Below, one piece after another: positions 1-7,484 of a stretch of DNA of 39,023 bases. A model generated the notes under the pieces. The model saw only the letters and a program-made list of their open reading frames with translations, did not search any database and was not told the origin of the DNA. A program made the position numbers and the translations under genes. The number at the start of each line of letters is the position of its first letter. Positions within the stretch are counted from its first letter, which is position 1. The DNA lies in NCBI GenBank assembly GCA_964476505.1, contig CAYZAW010000016.1:1-39023 (forward strand). Reading direction: 5' to 3'. The stretch is from CAYZAW01 sp964476505. GTDB lineage: Bacteria > Bacillota > Clostridia > Christensenellales > CAG-138.

Positions 1-1
1 G

Positions 2-46
2 GACGCGCCCATCGCGGCGCAGTTTACCAACACAACGGTTCGGTAA
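2..46 (+). CDS. C-terminal end of an unidentified upstream gene (partial)
   Basis: The window opens in an open frame reading DAPIAAQFTNTTVR and ending in TAA at 44-46. A clean intrinsic terminator begins 28 bases later, which suits the 3' end of a real gene. Fourteen residues are too few to assign a family. Another frame stays open a little longer but runs into the terminator stem, so this frame is preferred. Confidence 0.3.
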   Translation, partial: DAPIAAQFTNTTVR

Positions 47-73
47 ACGAACCAAATGTAAGGAAGCAATGCA

Positions 74-97
74 AAAACCCGCCGTATGGCGGGTTTT
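74..97 (+). terminator. Intrinsic terminator of the upstream gene
   Basis: A perfect 10-bp stem, AAAACCCGCC (74-83) and GGCGGGTTTT (88-97), closes on a GTAT loop and ends in four T. It lies 28 bases after the stop codon at 46. Confidence 0.75.
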
Positions 98-513
98 AAT
101 ATGAAAAGACGGGTAAGTATCAATAGAGGAACAAAAAGAGCCTTGCCGCGTCAAAGGGCGTGCCGCCCCGCTCTGATCCCTAAGCGGTTTGCGGCATGGT
201 TCTTGACCGAGGAGCCCCCTTTCACAGCAGTCCGCCAAGCGATTGGGCATGGCGTACGCAATACTTGATATACAAATGCATGAAGGAAGGAAACATCCTG
301 CAAATTTCACAAAAAAGTCCTTGTTTCTGGTATGCCTTTGGGTTACAATGTATCGTGATAGCGCTGTGAGGCTGGGAAAGGGCGAAATCCCCCGTAATGT
401 CTAACTGCGTTACCCCTACAAAAAGCAATGGCAGGCACGGTGGCTATAACCAAGCATTATAGAAACCGCTGCCCCCGCGTTGAAAGATGTTATTCTGGAA
501 GGAGAGTTTTAAC
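98..513 (+). other. Long non-coding region and leader upstream of pckA
   Basis: No convincing gene occurs in these 416 bases. Two short open frames lack SD sites and any family resemblance. The stretch from about 140 to 200 can form a GC-rich imperfect stem (CCTTGCCGC against GCGGCATGG), but it matches no riboswitch or small-RNA family I recognise. The pckA promoter proposed at 321-349 would leave a 5' untranslated leader of about 160 bases, longer than average for this window. Confidence 0.4.
321..349 (+). promoter_or_regulatory. Probable sigma-A promoter of pckA
   Basis: TTGTTT at 321-326 and TACAAT at 344-349 are separated by 17 bases, the ideal spacing for a housekeeping promoter. Transcription would start near 356. 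This comes from motif reading only; no other pair in the region fits as well. Confidence 0.5.
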
Positions 514-2088
514 ATGTTGGAATCTTATGTAGAACAGCTTGGCATTATCGCTCCCAAAGCGGTATACCGCAACCTGACTCCCGCGCAGCTGACCGAGCAT
601 GCGCTTTGCCGTGGGGAAGGCACCCTTTCTAACACCGGCGCACTGGTGGTCACCACCGGCAAGTACACCGGCCGTTCCCCGGACGACCGTTTTGTGGTGG
701 ATACGCCGTCGATTCATGACGACATCGATTGGGGCAAGGTAAACGTACCCATCACCCCCGAAAAGTTCAACAACATCTACAACAAAATGATGGCATACCT
801 GCAGGGCCGCGACATTTTCATTTTTGACGGCTTTGCAGGCGCAGACCCCAAGTATTCTCTGTCTGTTCGCGTAGTCAACGAGCTTGCCAGCCAGAACATG
901 TTCATCCACCAGCTGCTGGTTCGCCCCACCGAGGAGCAGTTAGCCAAGTTTGAGGTCGGCTTCACCATCATCGCAGCCCCCGGCTTCAAGTGCATTCCCG
1001 AGCTGGACGGCGTACACAGCGATGCCGCTATCATCGTGAACTTCGATAAGCGTATGGTACTGGTTGCAGGCAGCCAGTATGCAGGCGAGATCAAGAAGTC
1101 TGTGTTCTCCGTGATGAACTACTACATGCCCAAGGCCGGCGTGCTTTCCATGCACTGCTCCGCCAACGTTGGTGCAGACGGCAACTCCGCGCTGTTCTTC
1201 GGTCTGTCCGGTACGGGTAAGACCACCCTTTCCGCAGACCCCAACCGCGGCCTCATCGGTGACGACGAGCATGTTTGGTCCGACAACGGCATTTTCAATG
1301 TAGAGGGCGGCTGCTACGCCAAGTGCATCAACCTCTCCAAGGAAAACGAGCCGGATATCTGGAACGCCATCAAGTTCGGTTCTCTGGTTGAAAACGTGAT
1401 CATGGATCCCGAGACCCGCGAGTTCGATTTTGAAGACAAATCCTTAACCGAGAACACCCGCGTGGGCTACCCGGTCAATTACATCAACAACGCCGTGATC
1501 CCCGGTATGGCAGGCCACCCCAAGGCGGTCGTGTTCCTGACGGCAGACGCGTTTGGCGTACTCCCGCCCATCTCCCGTTTGGATAAGGATCAGGCCATGT
1601 ACCACTTCGTATCCGGCTACACCTCCAAGCTGGCTGGCACGGAGCGTGGCATCGTTGAGCCGCAGACCACCTTCTCCACCTGCTTTGGCGCACCCTTCCT
1701 GCCCCTGCATCCCTCCGTATACGCGGAAATGCTGGGCAAGAAGATCACCGAGCACGATGCAAAGGTATACCTCATCAACACCGGCTGGGCCGGCGGCGCT
1801 TACGGCACCGGTGCCCGCATGAAGCTGAAGCTCACCCGCGCTATGGTCACCGCAGCTTTGAACGGCGATCTGGACAACGTGGAGTTCGAGCTTGACCCCA
1901 TCTTCAACGTGATGGTACCCAAAACCTGCCCCAACGTGCCCGATGAGAACCTCTCTCAGCGCGCTATGTGGAAGAACGACGCCGCTTACGAGGCTGCCGC
2001 GAAGGATCTGGCTGCCCGCTTCGTGAAGAACTTCCAGAAGTACAGCAACATGCCCGAGCATATCGTAAAGGCAGGCCCCAAGGGCTAA
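514..2088 (+). CDS. pckA: ATP-dependent phosphoenolpyruvate carboxykinase
   Basis: This enzyme interconverts oxaloacetate plus ATP with phosphoenolpyruvate plus CO2 in the cytoplasm. It is the first committed step of gluconeogenesis, and in many anaerobes it runs in the carboxylating direction to save ATP. The 524-residue length is normal for the ATP-type family. The P-loop GLSGTGKTTL is at residues 230-239 and the second kinase/metal motif GDDEHVW at 249-255. The N-terminal substrate-binding RSPDDRF motif is at about 54-60. The ATG at 514 is chosen because GGAAGGAGAG lies 7 bases upstream; an in-frame ATG at 487 has no SD. It is a single-gene transcript with its own promoter and a strong terminator at 2109-2144. 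Confidence 0.97.
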   Translation: MLESYVEQLGIIAPKAVYRNLTPAQLTEHALCRGEGTLSNTGALVVTTGKYTGRSPDDRFVVDTPSIHDDIDWGKVNVPITPEKFNNIYNKMMAYLQGRDIFIFDGFAGADPKYSLSVRVVNELASQNMFIHQLLVRPTEEQLAKFEVGFTIIAAPGFKCIPELDGVHSDAAIIVNFDKRMVLVAGSQYAGEIKKSVFSVMNYYMPKAGVLSMHCSANVGADGNSALFFGLSGTGKTTLSADPNRGLIGDDEHVWSDNGIFNVEGGCYAKCINLSKENEPDIWNAIKFGSLVENVIMDPETREFDFEDKSLTENTRVGYPVNYINNAVIPGMAGHPKAVVFLTADAFGVLPPISRLDKDQAMYHFVSGYTSKLAGTERGIVEPQTTFSTCFGAPFLPLHPSVYAEMLGKKITEHDAKVYLINTGWAGGAYGTGARMKLKLTRAMVTAALNGDLDNVEFELDPIFNVMVPKTCPNVPDENLSQRAMWKNDAAYEAAAKDLAARFVKNFQKYSNMPEHIVKAGPKG

Positions 2089-2108
2089 GCAGCGCATACG
2101 CAACAAAC

Positions 2109-2144
2109 AAAAGCCGCAGTGGAAACGCTCCATTGCGGCTTTTT
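2109..2144 (+). terminator. Intrinsic terminator of pckA
   Basis: A 15-bp stem with one G-U pair (2109-2123 with 2129-2143) encloses a 5-base loop and ends in a T run. It starts 21 bases after the pckA stop codon. Confidence 0.85.
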
Positions 2145-2218
2145 GATAACAGATGCGGCATTAGCTAAAATGTGAAGCATAGTATGCGGTAAACGGGATA
2201 ACGAAAGGAAATGCAAGT

Positions 2219-2470
2219 ATGGATATAGCGCCGGGAATATTGGTGATAGACGTGCACGACCACAATTTGCATCAGTGCCGGGTAGCGCTGGATGCGGCGC
2301 TTCGCCGTGCGTCCGCCGGAGTGTATGCGCTGCGGGTGGTGCACGGGTATAGCAGGGGCAGTACCCTTCGGGATATGGTCAGAAACGAATATGCGGCGCA
2401 CCCAAAGGTACGCCGCATAGAACAAACACAAAATCCCGGGGAAACGCTGCTGGTGCTGCGCGAGCTGTAA
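2219..2470 (+). CDS. Small Smr-domain protein
   Basis: This is an 83-residue protein that consists almost entirely of an Smr (small MutS-related) domain. The signature VIDVHDHN at about residues 9-16 corresponds to the LDLHG-type motif. HGYSRGSTLRDMV at about 43-55 corresponds to the HGxGxGxLR loop, and a final NPGETLLVL strand follows. Smr domains bind or nick nucleic acids; stand-alone short versions are common in Firmicutes and of uncertain role. The TLRD-type loop departs from the usual HGKG form, so nuclease activity cannot be assumed. The ATG at 2219 has AAAGGAA 8 bases upstream. The gene converges with the lipoprotein gene with only two bases between the stop codons. Confidence 0.75.
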   Translation: MDIAPGILVIDVHDHNLHQCRVALDAALRRASAGVYALRVVHGYSRGSTLRDMVRNEYAAHPKVRRIEQTQNPGETLLVLREL

Positions 2471-2472
2471 GC

Positions 2473-2985
2473 TTAGGCCACCCGGTAGTAGGTAATGATA
2501 TCCGAGCCGCCGTCGTTTAACGTCATGCTGTCGTAGGACTCCCATTCAACGGTATAGATGCCGGACTGTCCGCCAAATACGCTGCTAACAAGATCGCCGT
2601 CCACCTGATAGGTACCGGCGGTCAGATCTCCAAACTCCCAGTTGTCCTCGTTGAAGTTGGAAAAGTCCACGGTGTTTCCCTTGGGCCGGACGGCCCGAAG
2701 CCCCGCATAACCGCTTTCCACATATTTGGAATAGAGATACCATGTACCGTCCACAACGGGCTCTGTGGATACCCATTCGCCCAGTATGAACGCGGCGTAA
2801 TCCACGGCCTCGCCGTTTCCGTCATCGATCACGGGCAGATCCTGCAGGATAGGCGCGGGGGTGATCACAACGGGTGCCTGTTCAGTGGGCGCAGCACCGC
2901 AGGCGCAGGCCATAACGGCAAGAACCGCAACAAGAACCATAGCAGACAAACGCTTTTTCAACAAACCATTGGAACCGGAAAACAT
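2473..2985 (-). CDS. Putative secreted lipoprotein, unknown function
   Basis: This 170-residue protein begins with a signal peptide: basic KKR at 10-12, a hydrophobic core, and a lipobox-like VMAC or ACAC with Cys27/Cys29. A short low-complexity stretch follows (TEQAPVVITPAP). The mature part reads like a small beta-sandwich that measures or binds something outside the cell (GEWVSTEPVVDGTWYLYS, YTVEWESYDSMTLND), similar to lipocalin-like or DUF4923-type domains, but I cannot name a family. The ATG at 2985 has AGGAGG 7 bases upstream. The neighbouring amidase gene on the same strand ends 31 bases upstream, so the two are probably one transcript. No terminator separates it from the convergent Smr gene. 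Confidence 0.7.
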   Translation of the reverse strand: MFSGSNGLLKKRLSAMVLVAVLAVMACACGAAPTEQAPVVITPAPILQDLPVIDDGNGEAVDYAAFILGEWVSTEPVVDGTWYLYSKYVESGYAGLRAVRPKGNTVDFSNFNEDNWEFGDLTAGTYQVDGDLVSSVFGGQSGIYTVEWESYDSMTLNDGGSDIITYYRVA

Positions 2986-3016
2986 AACATATCCTCCTTT
3001 GTGATGAAAACCTGTA

Positions 3017-3997
3017 TTACGAAGCGAAATACGCTACGATACCGTTTGTTAAGCCCTGCACCATCTTCTTTTGCACGGCGGGGTCGGTCAGCATATGATC
3101 GTCGCTTTCGTTGGTCATATGCCCCATTTCGATGTTCACGATCATCCGCTCGCACCAGTTGAAGCCGGTTTGGTCGCTGCGAACGGTAATTCCCTTATTC
3201 TTGAAGCCTGATGCGCTGCAATACGCATCGATCAACAGCTCCGCCGCCCGCTTACAGTCGTCCTTGTAGGGGTGCGACTTGGGGATCAGCATAAACGCGC
3301 CGGCCTTGCTTGCATCGTCGGAGCCGTTGCAATGCAGCCTAAGCGCATAGTCCGTTTTCTTCTCGTTGAAAAACTTGGCGCGCTCCACGTTGGAAATATC
3401 CACATCGTTTGTGGTGCGGGTCATTACAACCGTTGCCCCCAGTGCCTCTAAAGAATCGCGAAGCGCCAGCCCAACGTCCAAATTGACCACGTACTCCCGC
3501 ACGCCGCTAAACCGCCCATAGGTGCCGGAGGACACCTTGTTTTTCATGGTGGAGGAACCGGGCGCTTCCGGCTCCTTGTCGCGGTTGGCGTGGGATTGAT
3601 GCCCAGGGTCGATGCCGATGGTATAGCCTGATAGCGGCTTTCCCGTAACGGGCGGTACCGCCGCGTCCGGCGTTTTGGTGGGCGCGGGCGTAGGTGTTTG
3701 CGCCTTGGGCGTGACGGTTGGGGTTTCGGTAGGGGAAGGCGTATCCTCCGCCGCAGGGGAAGCTGCCGGGTCAGGCGCAGGCGTTGGCGTAAACAGCGGT
3801 TCCTCGTAGGGAATGGGCGAGGGGGAGGGCGTAGGCGTACCGCTTGGCGCGGGGGTGCCTACCAGGGCTACCGGCTCCGGGCGCTTGGTGGGTTCCGCAA
3901 AATCCATCGCGTCCGAAGAGGGCGCGGGAGCAGCTGCGCATCCCGCGGCGTACAGCAGCAGCAATAGCAATGCAGCAAGCCGCAAAAAACGTTTCAT
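3017..3997 (-). CDS. N-acetylmuramoyl-L-alanine amidase lipoprotein (Amidase_3)
   Basis: The protein cleaves the bond between N-acetylmuramic acid and the peptide stem of peptidoglycan outside the cell. It has 326 residues: a lipoprotein signal with lipobox YAAGC (Cys20), then a Pro/Thr/Ser-rich linker from about 35 to 118 with many TPTP and PSPS repeats, which probably spans the wall. The Amidase_3 domain runs from 122 to 326. Candidate zinc ligands are His133 (GIDPGHQ), Glu168 (VREYVVNLDV) and His222 (LRLHCNGSDD), with catalytic Glu290 (IVNIEMGHMTN). The ATG at 3997 is chosen because a signal peptide starts there; a longer upstream reading would bury it. The SD is weak (GGGG). An extended -10 promoter lies just upstream, and the small lipoprotein gene follows on the same strand. 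Confidence 0.9.
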   Translation of the reverse strand: MKRFLRLAALLLLLLYAAGCAAAPAPSSDAMDFAEPTKRPEPVALVGTPAPSGTPTPSPSPIPYEEPLFTPTPAPDPAASPAAEDTPSPTETPTVTPKAQTPTPAPTKTPDAAVPPVTGKPLSGYTIGIDPGHQSHANRDKEPEAPGSSTMKNKVSSGTYGRFSGVREYVVNLDVGLALRDSLEALGATVVMTRTTNDVDISNVERAKFFNEKKTDYALRLHCNGSDDASKAGAFMLIPKSHPYKDDCKRAAELLIDAYCSASGFKNKGITVRSDQTGFNWCERMIVNIEMGHMTNESDDHMLTDPAVQKKMVQGLTNGIVAYFAS

Positions 3998-4033
3998 GCC
4001 AAATACCCCGCAGTGTCGATTTTCGTATAAGGT

Positions 4034-4042
4034 ATTATACCA
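4034..4042 (-). promoter_or_regulatory. Extended -10 promoter for the amidase gene
   Basis: Read on the minus strand this is TGGTATAAT, a perfect extended -10 element, 37 bases upstream of the amidase start. No good -35 hexamer is present, as is usual for extended -10 promoters. Confidence 0.5.
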
Positions 4043-4180
4043 TAAAGCCCGGCGCAAATTACCGCAAAATTGTAAACCATTTTGTAATTTCGCGTACACC
4101 TGTAAAAAGAGTGCGGCAAGGGTTCTTCCTTCTGCCGTATGGTGCGCCCGGATACGACAGAATCCCCTTGGCGAATAGAA

Positions 4181-4211
4181 TTGACAGCCCCCCGGGGCTG
4201 TGGTATATAAT
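4181..4211 (+). promoter_or_regulatory. Promoter of the FGGY kinase with internal inverted repeat
   Basis: A perfect TTGACA at 4181-4186 is followed 17 bases on by TATATA (4204-4209) within TGGTATATAAT. Between the hexamers lies the inverted repeat CAGCCCC-CC-GGGGCTG (4185-4200), which overlaps the last two bases of the -35 and fills most of the spacer. That is a plausible repressor or MerR-type operator position. Confidence 0.6.
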
Positions 4212-4237
4212 GACAGGCAGGCAGATAGGAAAAGCAA

Positions 4238-5587
4238 ATGGATGTTATCGGATTAGACATTGGTACCAGCAGCATATCGGCGGTATTGGTCAACGCAAAC
4301 ACAGGCACGCTTCGCAAGGTCATGACGCTTGCAAATACGGCGGGCCTTTCTTCCGCACAGCCCTTTGAGGCGATACAGTCCCCCAAGGTGATATTAGACA
4401 GCTGCCAGCGGCTCGTCAGGGCGCTGGCGGACGAGTCCGACGGGGTCGGCTCCATCGGCATTGCCTCTCAAATGCACGGCATATTATATTTGGGCGTGCG
4501 GGGGCAACCGGTAAGCCCGCTTTACACATGGCAGGACGAGCGGGGCAACTGCAAGTTCGATCAGCACGAAACCTATTGCGAGGCGTTAAACCGCATGACG
4601 GGCAGCCATATCGCAACAGGCTACGGCCTTGCCACGCATTTTTATAACGTAAGGAACAATTTAGTTCCGCCAACAGCCGCCTGTATCTGCGGCATTGGAG
4701 ACTATGTAGCCGCCGCCATGACGGGGGTGAGCCGTCCGGTGATGCATCGCTCCATGGCGGCAAGCATCGGGCTGTTCAATGTGCGCGAATCCCGTTTCAA
4801 TATGGCGGTGATGCGTCGCTGCGGGATAGACGCGGAGCTTTTGCCCGCTGTTACGGCGGAGGAGACCGTGGTGGGCTACCATCCCTCCGGTGTTCCCGTT
4901 TGCTGCGCCATGGGCGACAACCAGTGCAGCGTCTTTGGCGCATGCAACGAGATCGCAACGCTGCACATCAATATCGGCACAGGCGGGCAGATATCTGCCA
5001 TCGTGGACGAGCCGGAAAACGCGCCGGGTATGGAATGCAGGCCGTATATAGGCGGGCGGTATCTGCTGGTAGGCAGCCCCCTTTGCAGCGGCGAGGCGTA
5101 CGCCATCCTTCGGGATTTCTTTGCAGATACGGCGCGTATGCTGGGCATGGAGCGCGAGGTGGATGTTTACGAGCGCATGCAAAAGGCGGCGCAGCTGGCG
5201 TACGACAGCGAAAAGCGGCTGCTTGCGGATACGCGCTTTCGCGGCACGCGGGACAATCCGCGCATCCGGGGGCGCATCACAAATATTTCCCGGGCAACTT
5301 TTACGCCGGAGCAGTTGGTGCTTGCCATCCTGCGCGGCATTGCGGACGAGCTGCACGATATTTATCTGGAGGCGGGAATCAGCCGCCCGGCGTTTATCGC
5401 CTGCAGCGGCAACGGCTTGCGTAAAAACATCGTGATGCGGCGCATATTGGCGGATCGCTTTGGTTTGCCGCTGCAATTTCCGCGCTATCAGGAGGAGGCC
5501 GCCTTCGGCGCGGCGATTATCGGCGCGGCGGCGGCGGGGGTGCTGCCCGACCTCATGTCCGCACAGGACTTGGTGTGTTATCAATAA
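4238..5587 (+). CDS. FGGY-family carbohydrate kinase, sedoheptulokinase-like
   Basis: FGGY kinases phosphorylate sugars with ATP in the cytoplasm. The 449 residues show the N-terminal phosphate-1 motif GLDIGTSSISAVL at about 5-17 and the substrate-loop motif YTWQDERG at about 94-101. The catalytic-base region MGDNQCSVFG is at about 225-234, and the ATP-binding motifs are INIGTGGQ and CSGNGLRKN. The segment ECRPYIGGRYLLVGSPLCSGEAYA resembles sedoheptulokinases (SHPK) more than xylulose or glycerol kinases, so sedoheptulose-7-phosphate formation is a reasonable guess. The substrate is not settled by sequence. The gene stands alone, with its own promoter and no adjacent transporter or isomerase. 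The ATG at 4238 has a modest SD (AGGA) about 10 bases upstream. Confidence 0.8.
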   Translation: MDVIGLDIGTSSISAVLVNANTGTLRKVMTLANTAGLSSAQPFEAIQSPKVILDSCQRLVRALADESDGVGSIGIASQMHGILYLGVRGQPVSPLYTWQDERGNCKFDQHETYCEALNRMTGSHIATGYGLATHFYNVRNNLVPPTAACICGIGDYVAAAMTGVSRPVMHRSMAASIGLFNVRESRFNMAVMRRCGIDAELLPAVTAEETVVGYHPSGVPVCCAMGDNQCSVFGACNEIATLHINIGTGGQISAIVDEPENAPGMECRPYIGGRYLLVGSPLCSGEAYAILRDFFADTARMLGMEREVDVYERMQKAAQLAYDSEKRLLADTRFRGTRDNPRIRGRITNISRATFTPEQLVLAILRGIADELHDIYLEAGISRPAFIACSGNGLRKNIVMRRILADRFGLPLQFPRYQEEAAFGAAIIGAAAAGVLPDLMSAQDLVCYQ

Positions 5588-5625
5588 CGACCGGTTTCGT
5601 ATTGCTTCCTGCTTTGGCGCGCGCA

Positions 5626-5654
5626 TTGAATTTGCCGCGCCAATTCGTTATAAT
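5626..5654 (+). promoter_or_regulatory. Promoter of the degV-degV-betaCASP operon
   Basis: TTGAAT (5626-5631) and a perfect TATAAT (5649-5654) are spaced by 17 bases. The first start codon follows 29 bases later. Confidence 0.6.
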
Positions 5655-5683
5655 GAGTATATGTTTCATCGGGGGTATCCATT

Positions 5684-6556
5684 GTGAGCAATCTGTATCC
5701 ATATTCTATCGTCACCGATACAGCGTCCGACCTTCCTTATCAAACGATCGATAAGGAAGCCATCCTCATTGCCGACCTGCATTACAGTTTGCAGGAGGGC
5801 GCAATGATGACGTACGACATGGGTCGTACCGGGGATGCTGCCTCGTTTTATACTGCCATGCGAAACGGCGTGGAGGTCACCACCATTCCGGTGCTGCCGG
5901 AGGCGTTTATGCAGTTGTGGGAACCGTCGCTGGTAGCTGGGGAGGATGTTTTGTGCATCACGCTGTCCCGCTTTATCAGCAAAACCTTCGCGGCGGCGCA
6001 ACAGGCGCGCTTTGCGCTGTTAACGCAGTATTTAGACCGGCGCATCGTGATCGTGGACGCGGCGTGCAGCGCGGTGGCGCAGGGGATGCTGGTGTTCGAG
6101 GCGGCGGAGCAGCGCAAGGAAGGCCGCTCGATGGACGAGGTGGCGGCTTGGCTGGTGCAAAATCGCCAGCATGTGAACGCACTTTTGATTCCCGAGGATG
6201 TACGCTGGTTAAAGGCGGGGGATATCTACGACGGCGGCGTGCCGCTGCTATCCCGCAGGTGCCTTTTAAAAATGGACGCGGAGGGCGGCTTTGTGCGCTT
6301 GGCACAGGTGAAAAACGACGAGCTTGCCATAGAGCTGCTGTGCGACGAGCTGGTGAAAACCGGCTTTTCGCTGGACGGGCAGGTCATCAGCGTTACCCAT
6401 GCGGACGCGGCAGAAAAAGCCGCGGCGCTGGCGGAACAGATCCGCAGGGAAACCGGCTGCGCCGGTACCATGATGCTGCCAATGAGCCCTGTTACCGGAG
6501 CGTATGCCGGGCCGGGTGCGATCGGCGTTGCGTACTTTGGCAATGCCCGCAATTAA
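5684..6556 (+). CDS. DegV family protein, divergent paralogue
   Basis: DegV proteins bind fatty acids; in Gram-positive bacteria some (FakB) present exogenous fatty acids to a kinase for phosphorylation. This 290-residue protein has the two-domain DegV outline: SIVTDTASDLPYQ at the start, TTIPVLPEAF around 65-74, VDAACSAVAQGMLV around 125-138 and a C-terminal AGPGAIGVAYFG. Key ligand-site motifs are changed. The usual SGLSGTY loop reads LSRFISKTF, the usual LKRGGRI reads LKAGDIYDGG, and the C-terminal His before GPG is absent. It may therefore bind another ligand or none. The start is GTG 5684 with GGGGGT upstream; a nearby ATG at 5661 is out of frame. A canonical DegV paralogue follows 16 bases later. 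Confidence 0.85.
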   Translation: MSNLYPYSIVTDTASDLPYQTIDKEAILIADLHYSLQEGAMMTYDMGRTGDAASFYTAMRNGVEVTTIPVLPEAFMQLWEPSLVAGEDVLCITLSRFISKTFAAAQQARFALLTQYLDRRIVIVDAACSAVAQGMLVFEAAEQRKEGRSMDEVAAWLVQNRQHVNALLIPEDVRWLKAGDIYDGGVPLLSRRCLLKMDAEGGFVRLAQVKNDELAIELLCDELVKTGFSLDGQVISVTHADAAEKAAALAEQIRRETGCAGTMMLPMSPVTGAYAGPGAIGVAYFGNARN

Positions 6557-6572
6557 CTGGGAGGAGAATAGC

Positions 6573-7451
6573 ATGCAATATGTGATCACCACGGAATCCA
6601 ATTCGGAGGTTCCGTATCAGTGGGAGGATACCTACGGCGTACCGGTGCTTCGCATGCCGTATACCATTGACGGCACGGAGTATTATTACGACCTTGGCCG
6701 GGATACGGATATCCCCGCGTTTTTCAACAGAATGTTAAACGGCGCGTCCGTTGTGACCGCGCAGCGCAATCCGGCGGAAATCATCGAGTATTTTGAGCCG
6801 TTCTTGGCTGCCGGCAAGGATATTTTGCACATCGCGTTTTCCTCCGCGCTTTCGGGCACCTTCAACAACGAGGTGCTGGCCAGAGAGGAGCTTTTAAAAA
6901 AATATCCGGAGCGCAGGCTCGAGCTTGTGGATACGCTTGCCATCTCTGCACCGCTGGCGCAGTTGGTGGAGCGGGCAAGCTTGCTTCGTGAAGAAGGGAA
7001 ATCGTTAGACGAGGTCAAAAACTGGGTAGAAGAAAATAAAATGCGCTCCTGCGCGTTGTTCACGGTGGATTCTCTGGAATACCTGCGCCGGGGTGGGCGC
7101 GTATCCAACGCCGCCGCCTTCTTCGGCTCGGTGCTGGAGATCAGGCCCATCCTGTATGTAAGCCCGGAGGGGCTTCTGGTGCCGCTGGAAAAGGTAAAGG
7201 GCCGCAAAAAGTCCATGAAATACTTGGTGGACAAATGCGCGGAAACCATTGAACATCCAGAGGAGCAAACCATCACCATCTGTCAGGCCAACTGCATGGA
7301 GGACGCGCTTTCGTTAAAGGCGCAGGTGGAGGAGGTCGTAAAGCCCAAGGCGGTGCGTATCAACCCCGTTGGGCCGACCATCGGCTCTCACTGCGGGCCG
7401 GGCACGCTGGCGGTGGTGTATTTTGCCAAGCATCGGAGCGAATTGGTTTAA
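6573..7451 (+). CDS. DegV family protein (FakB-like fatty-acid-binding protein)
   Basis: This 292-residue protein keeps the family's ligand-site features: VITTESNSEVPYQ at the N terminus, VVTAQRNPAEI, the fatty-acid carboxylate loop SSALSGTFNNEV, LEYLRRGGRVSNAAAF and the C-terminal GSHCGPGTLAVVYF with its conserved His. It is expected to bind a long-chain fatty acid in the cytoplasm, possibly for FakA; no kinase subunit is encoded in this window. The ATG at 6573 is chosen for its SD, GGGAGGAG at 6559-6566; an in-frame upstream start at 6504 lies inside the preceding gene. It is the second gene of a three-gene operon, with a 33-base gap to the next. Confidence 0.92.
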   Translation: MQYVITTESNSEVPYQWEDTYGVPVLRMPYTIDGTEYYYDLGRDTDIPAFFNRMLNGASVVTAQRNPAEIIEYFEPFLAAGKDILHIAFSSALSGTFNNEVLAREELLKKYPERRLELVDTLAISAPLAQLVERASLLREEGKSLDEVKNWVEENKMRSCALFTVDSLEYLRRGGRVSNAAAFFGSVLEIRPILYVSPEGLLVPLEKVKGRKKSMKYLVDKCAETIEHPEEQTITICQANCMEDALSLKAQVEEVVKPKAVRINPVGPTIGSHCGPGTLAVVYFAKHRSELV

Positions 7452-7484
7452 TCGGCTGGGGCGATCCCCAAGAAAGGACGGCAC

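Noticed and set aside
86..428. Two short open frames upstream of pckA (86-268 plus, 222-428 minus)
   Set aside because: The first begins inside a terminator stem, the second needs a TTG without an SD, and neither resembles a protein family.
1444..2133. 229-codon antisense open frame over pckA
   Set aside because: It is a shadow of GC-rich codons of pckA, with no SD and no protein-like composition.
4661..5626. 321-codon antisense open frame over the FGGY kinase
   Set aside because: It is Arg/His/Ala-rich translation typical of antisense shadows, and the sense strand carries clear kinase motifs.
5917..6585. 222-codon overlapping frame within the first DegV gene
   Set aside because: It is a Gly/Arg-rich out-of-frame shadow; the DegV frame has the promoter, start and family motifs.
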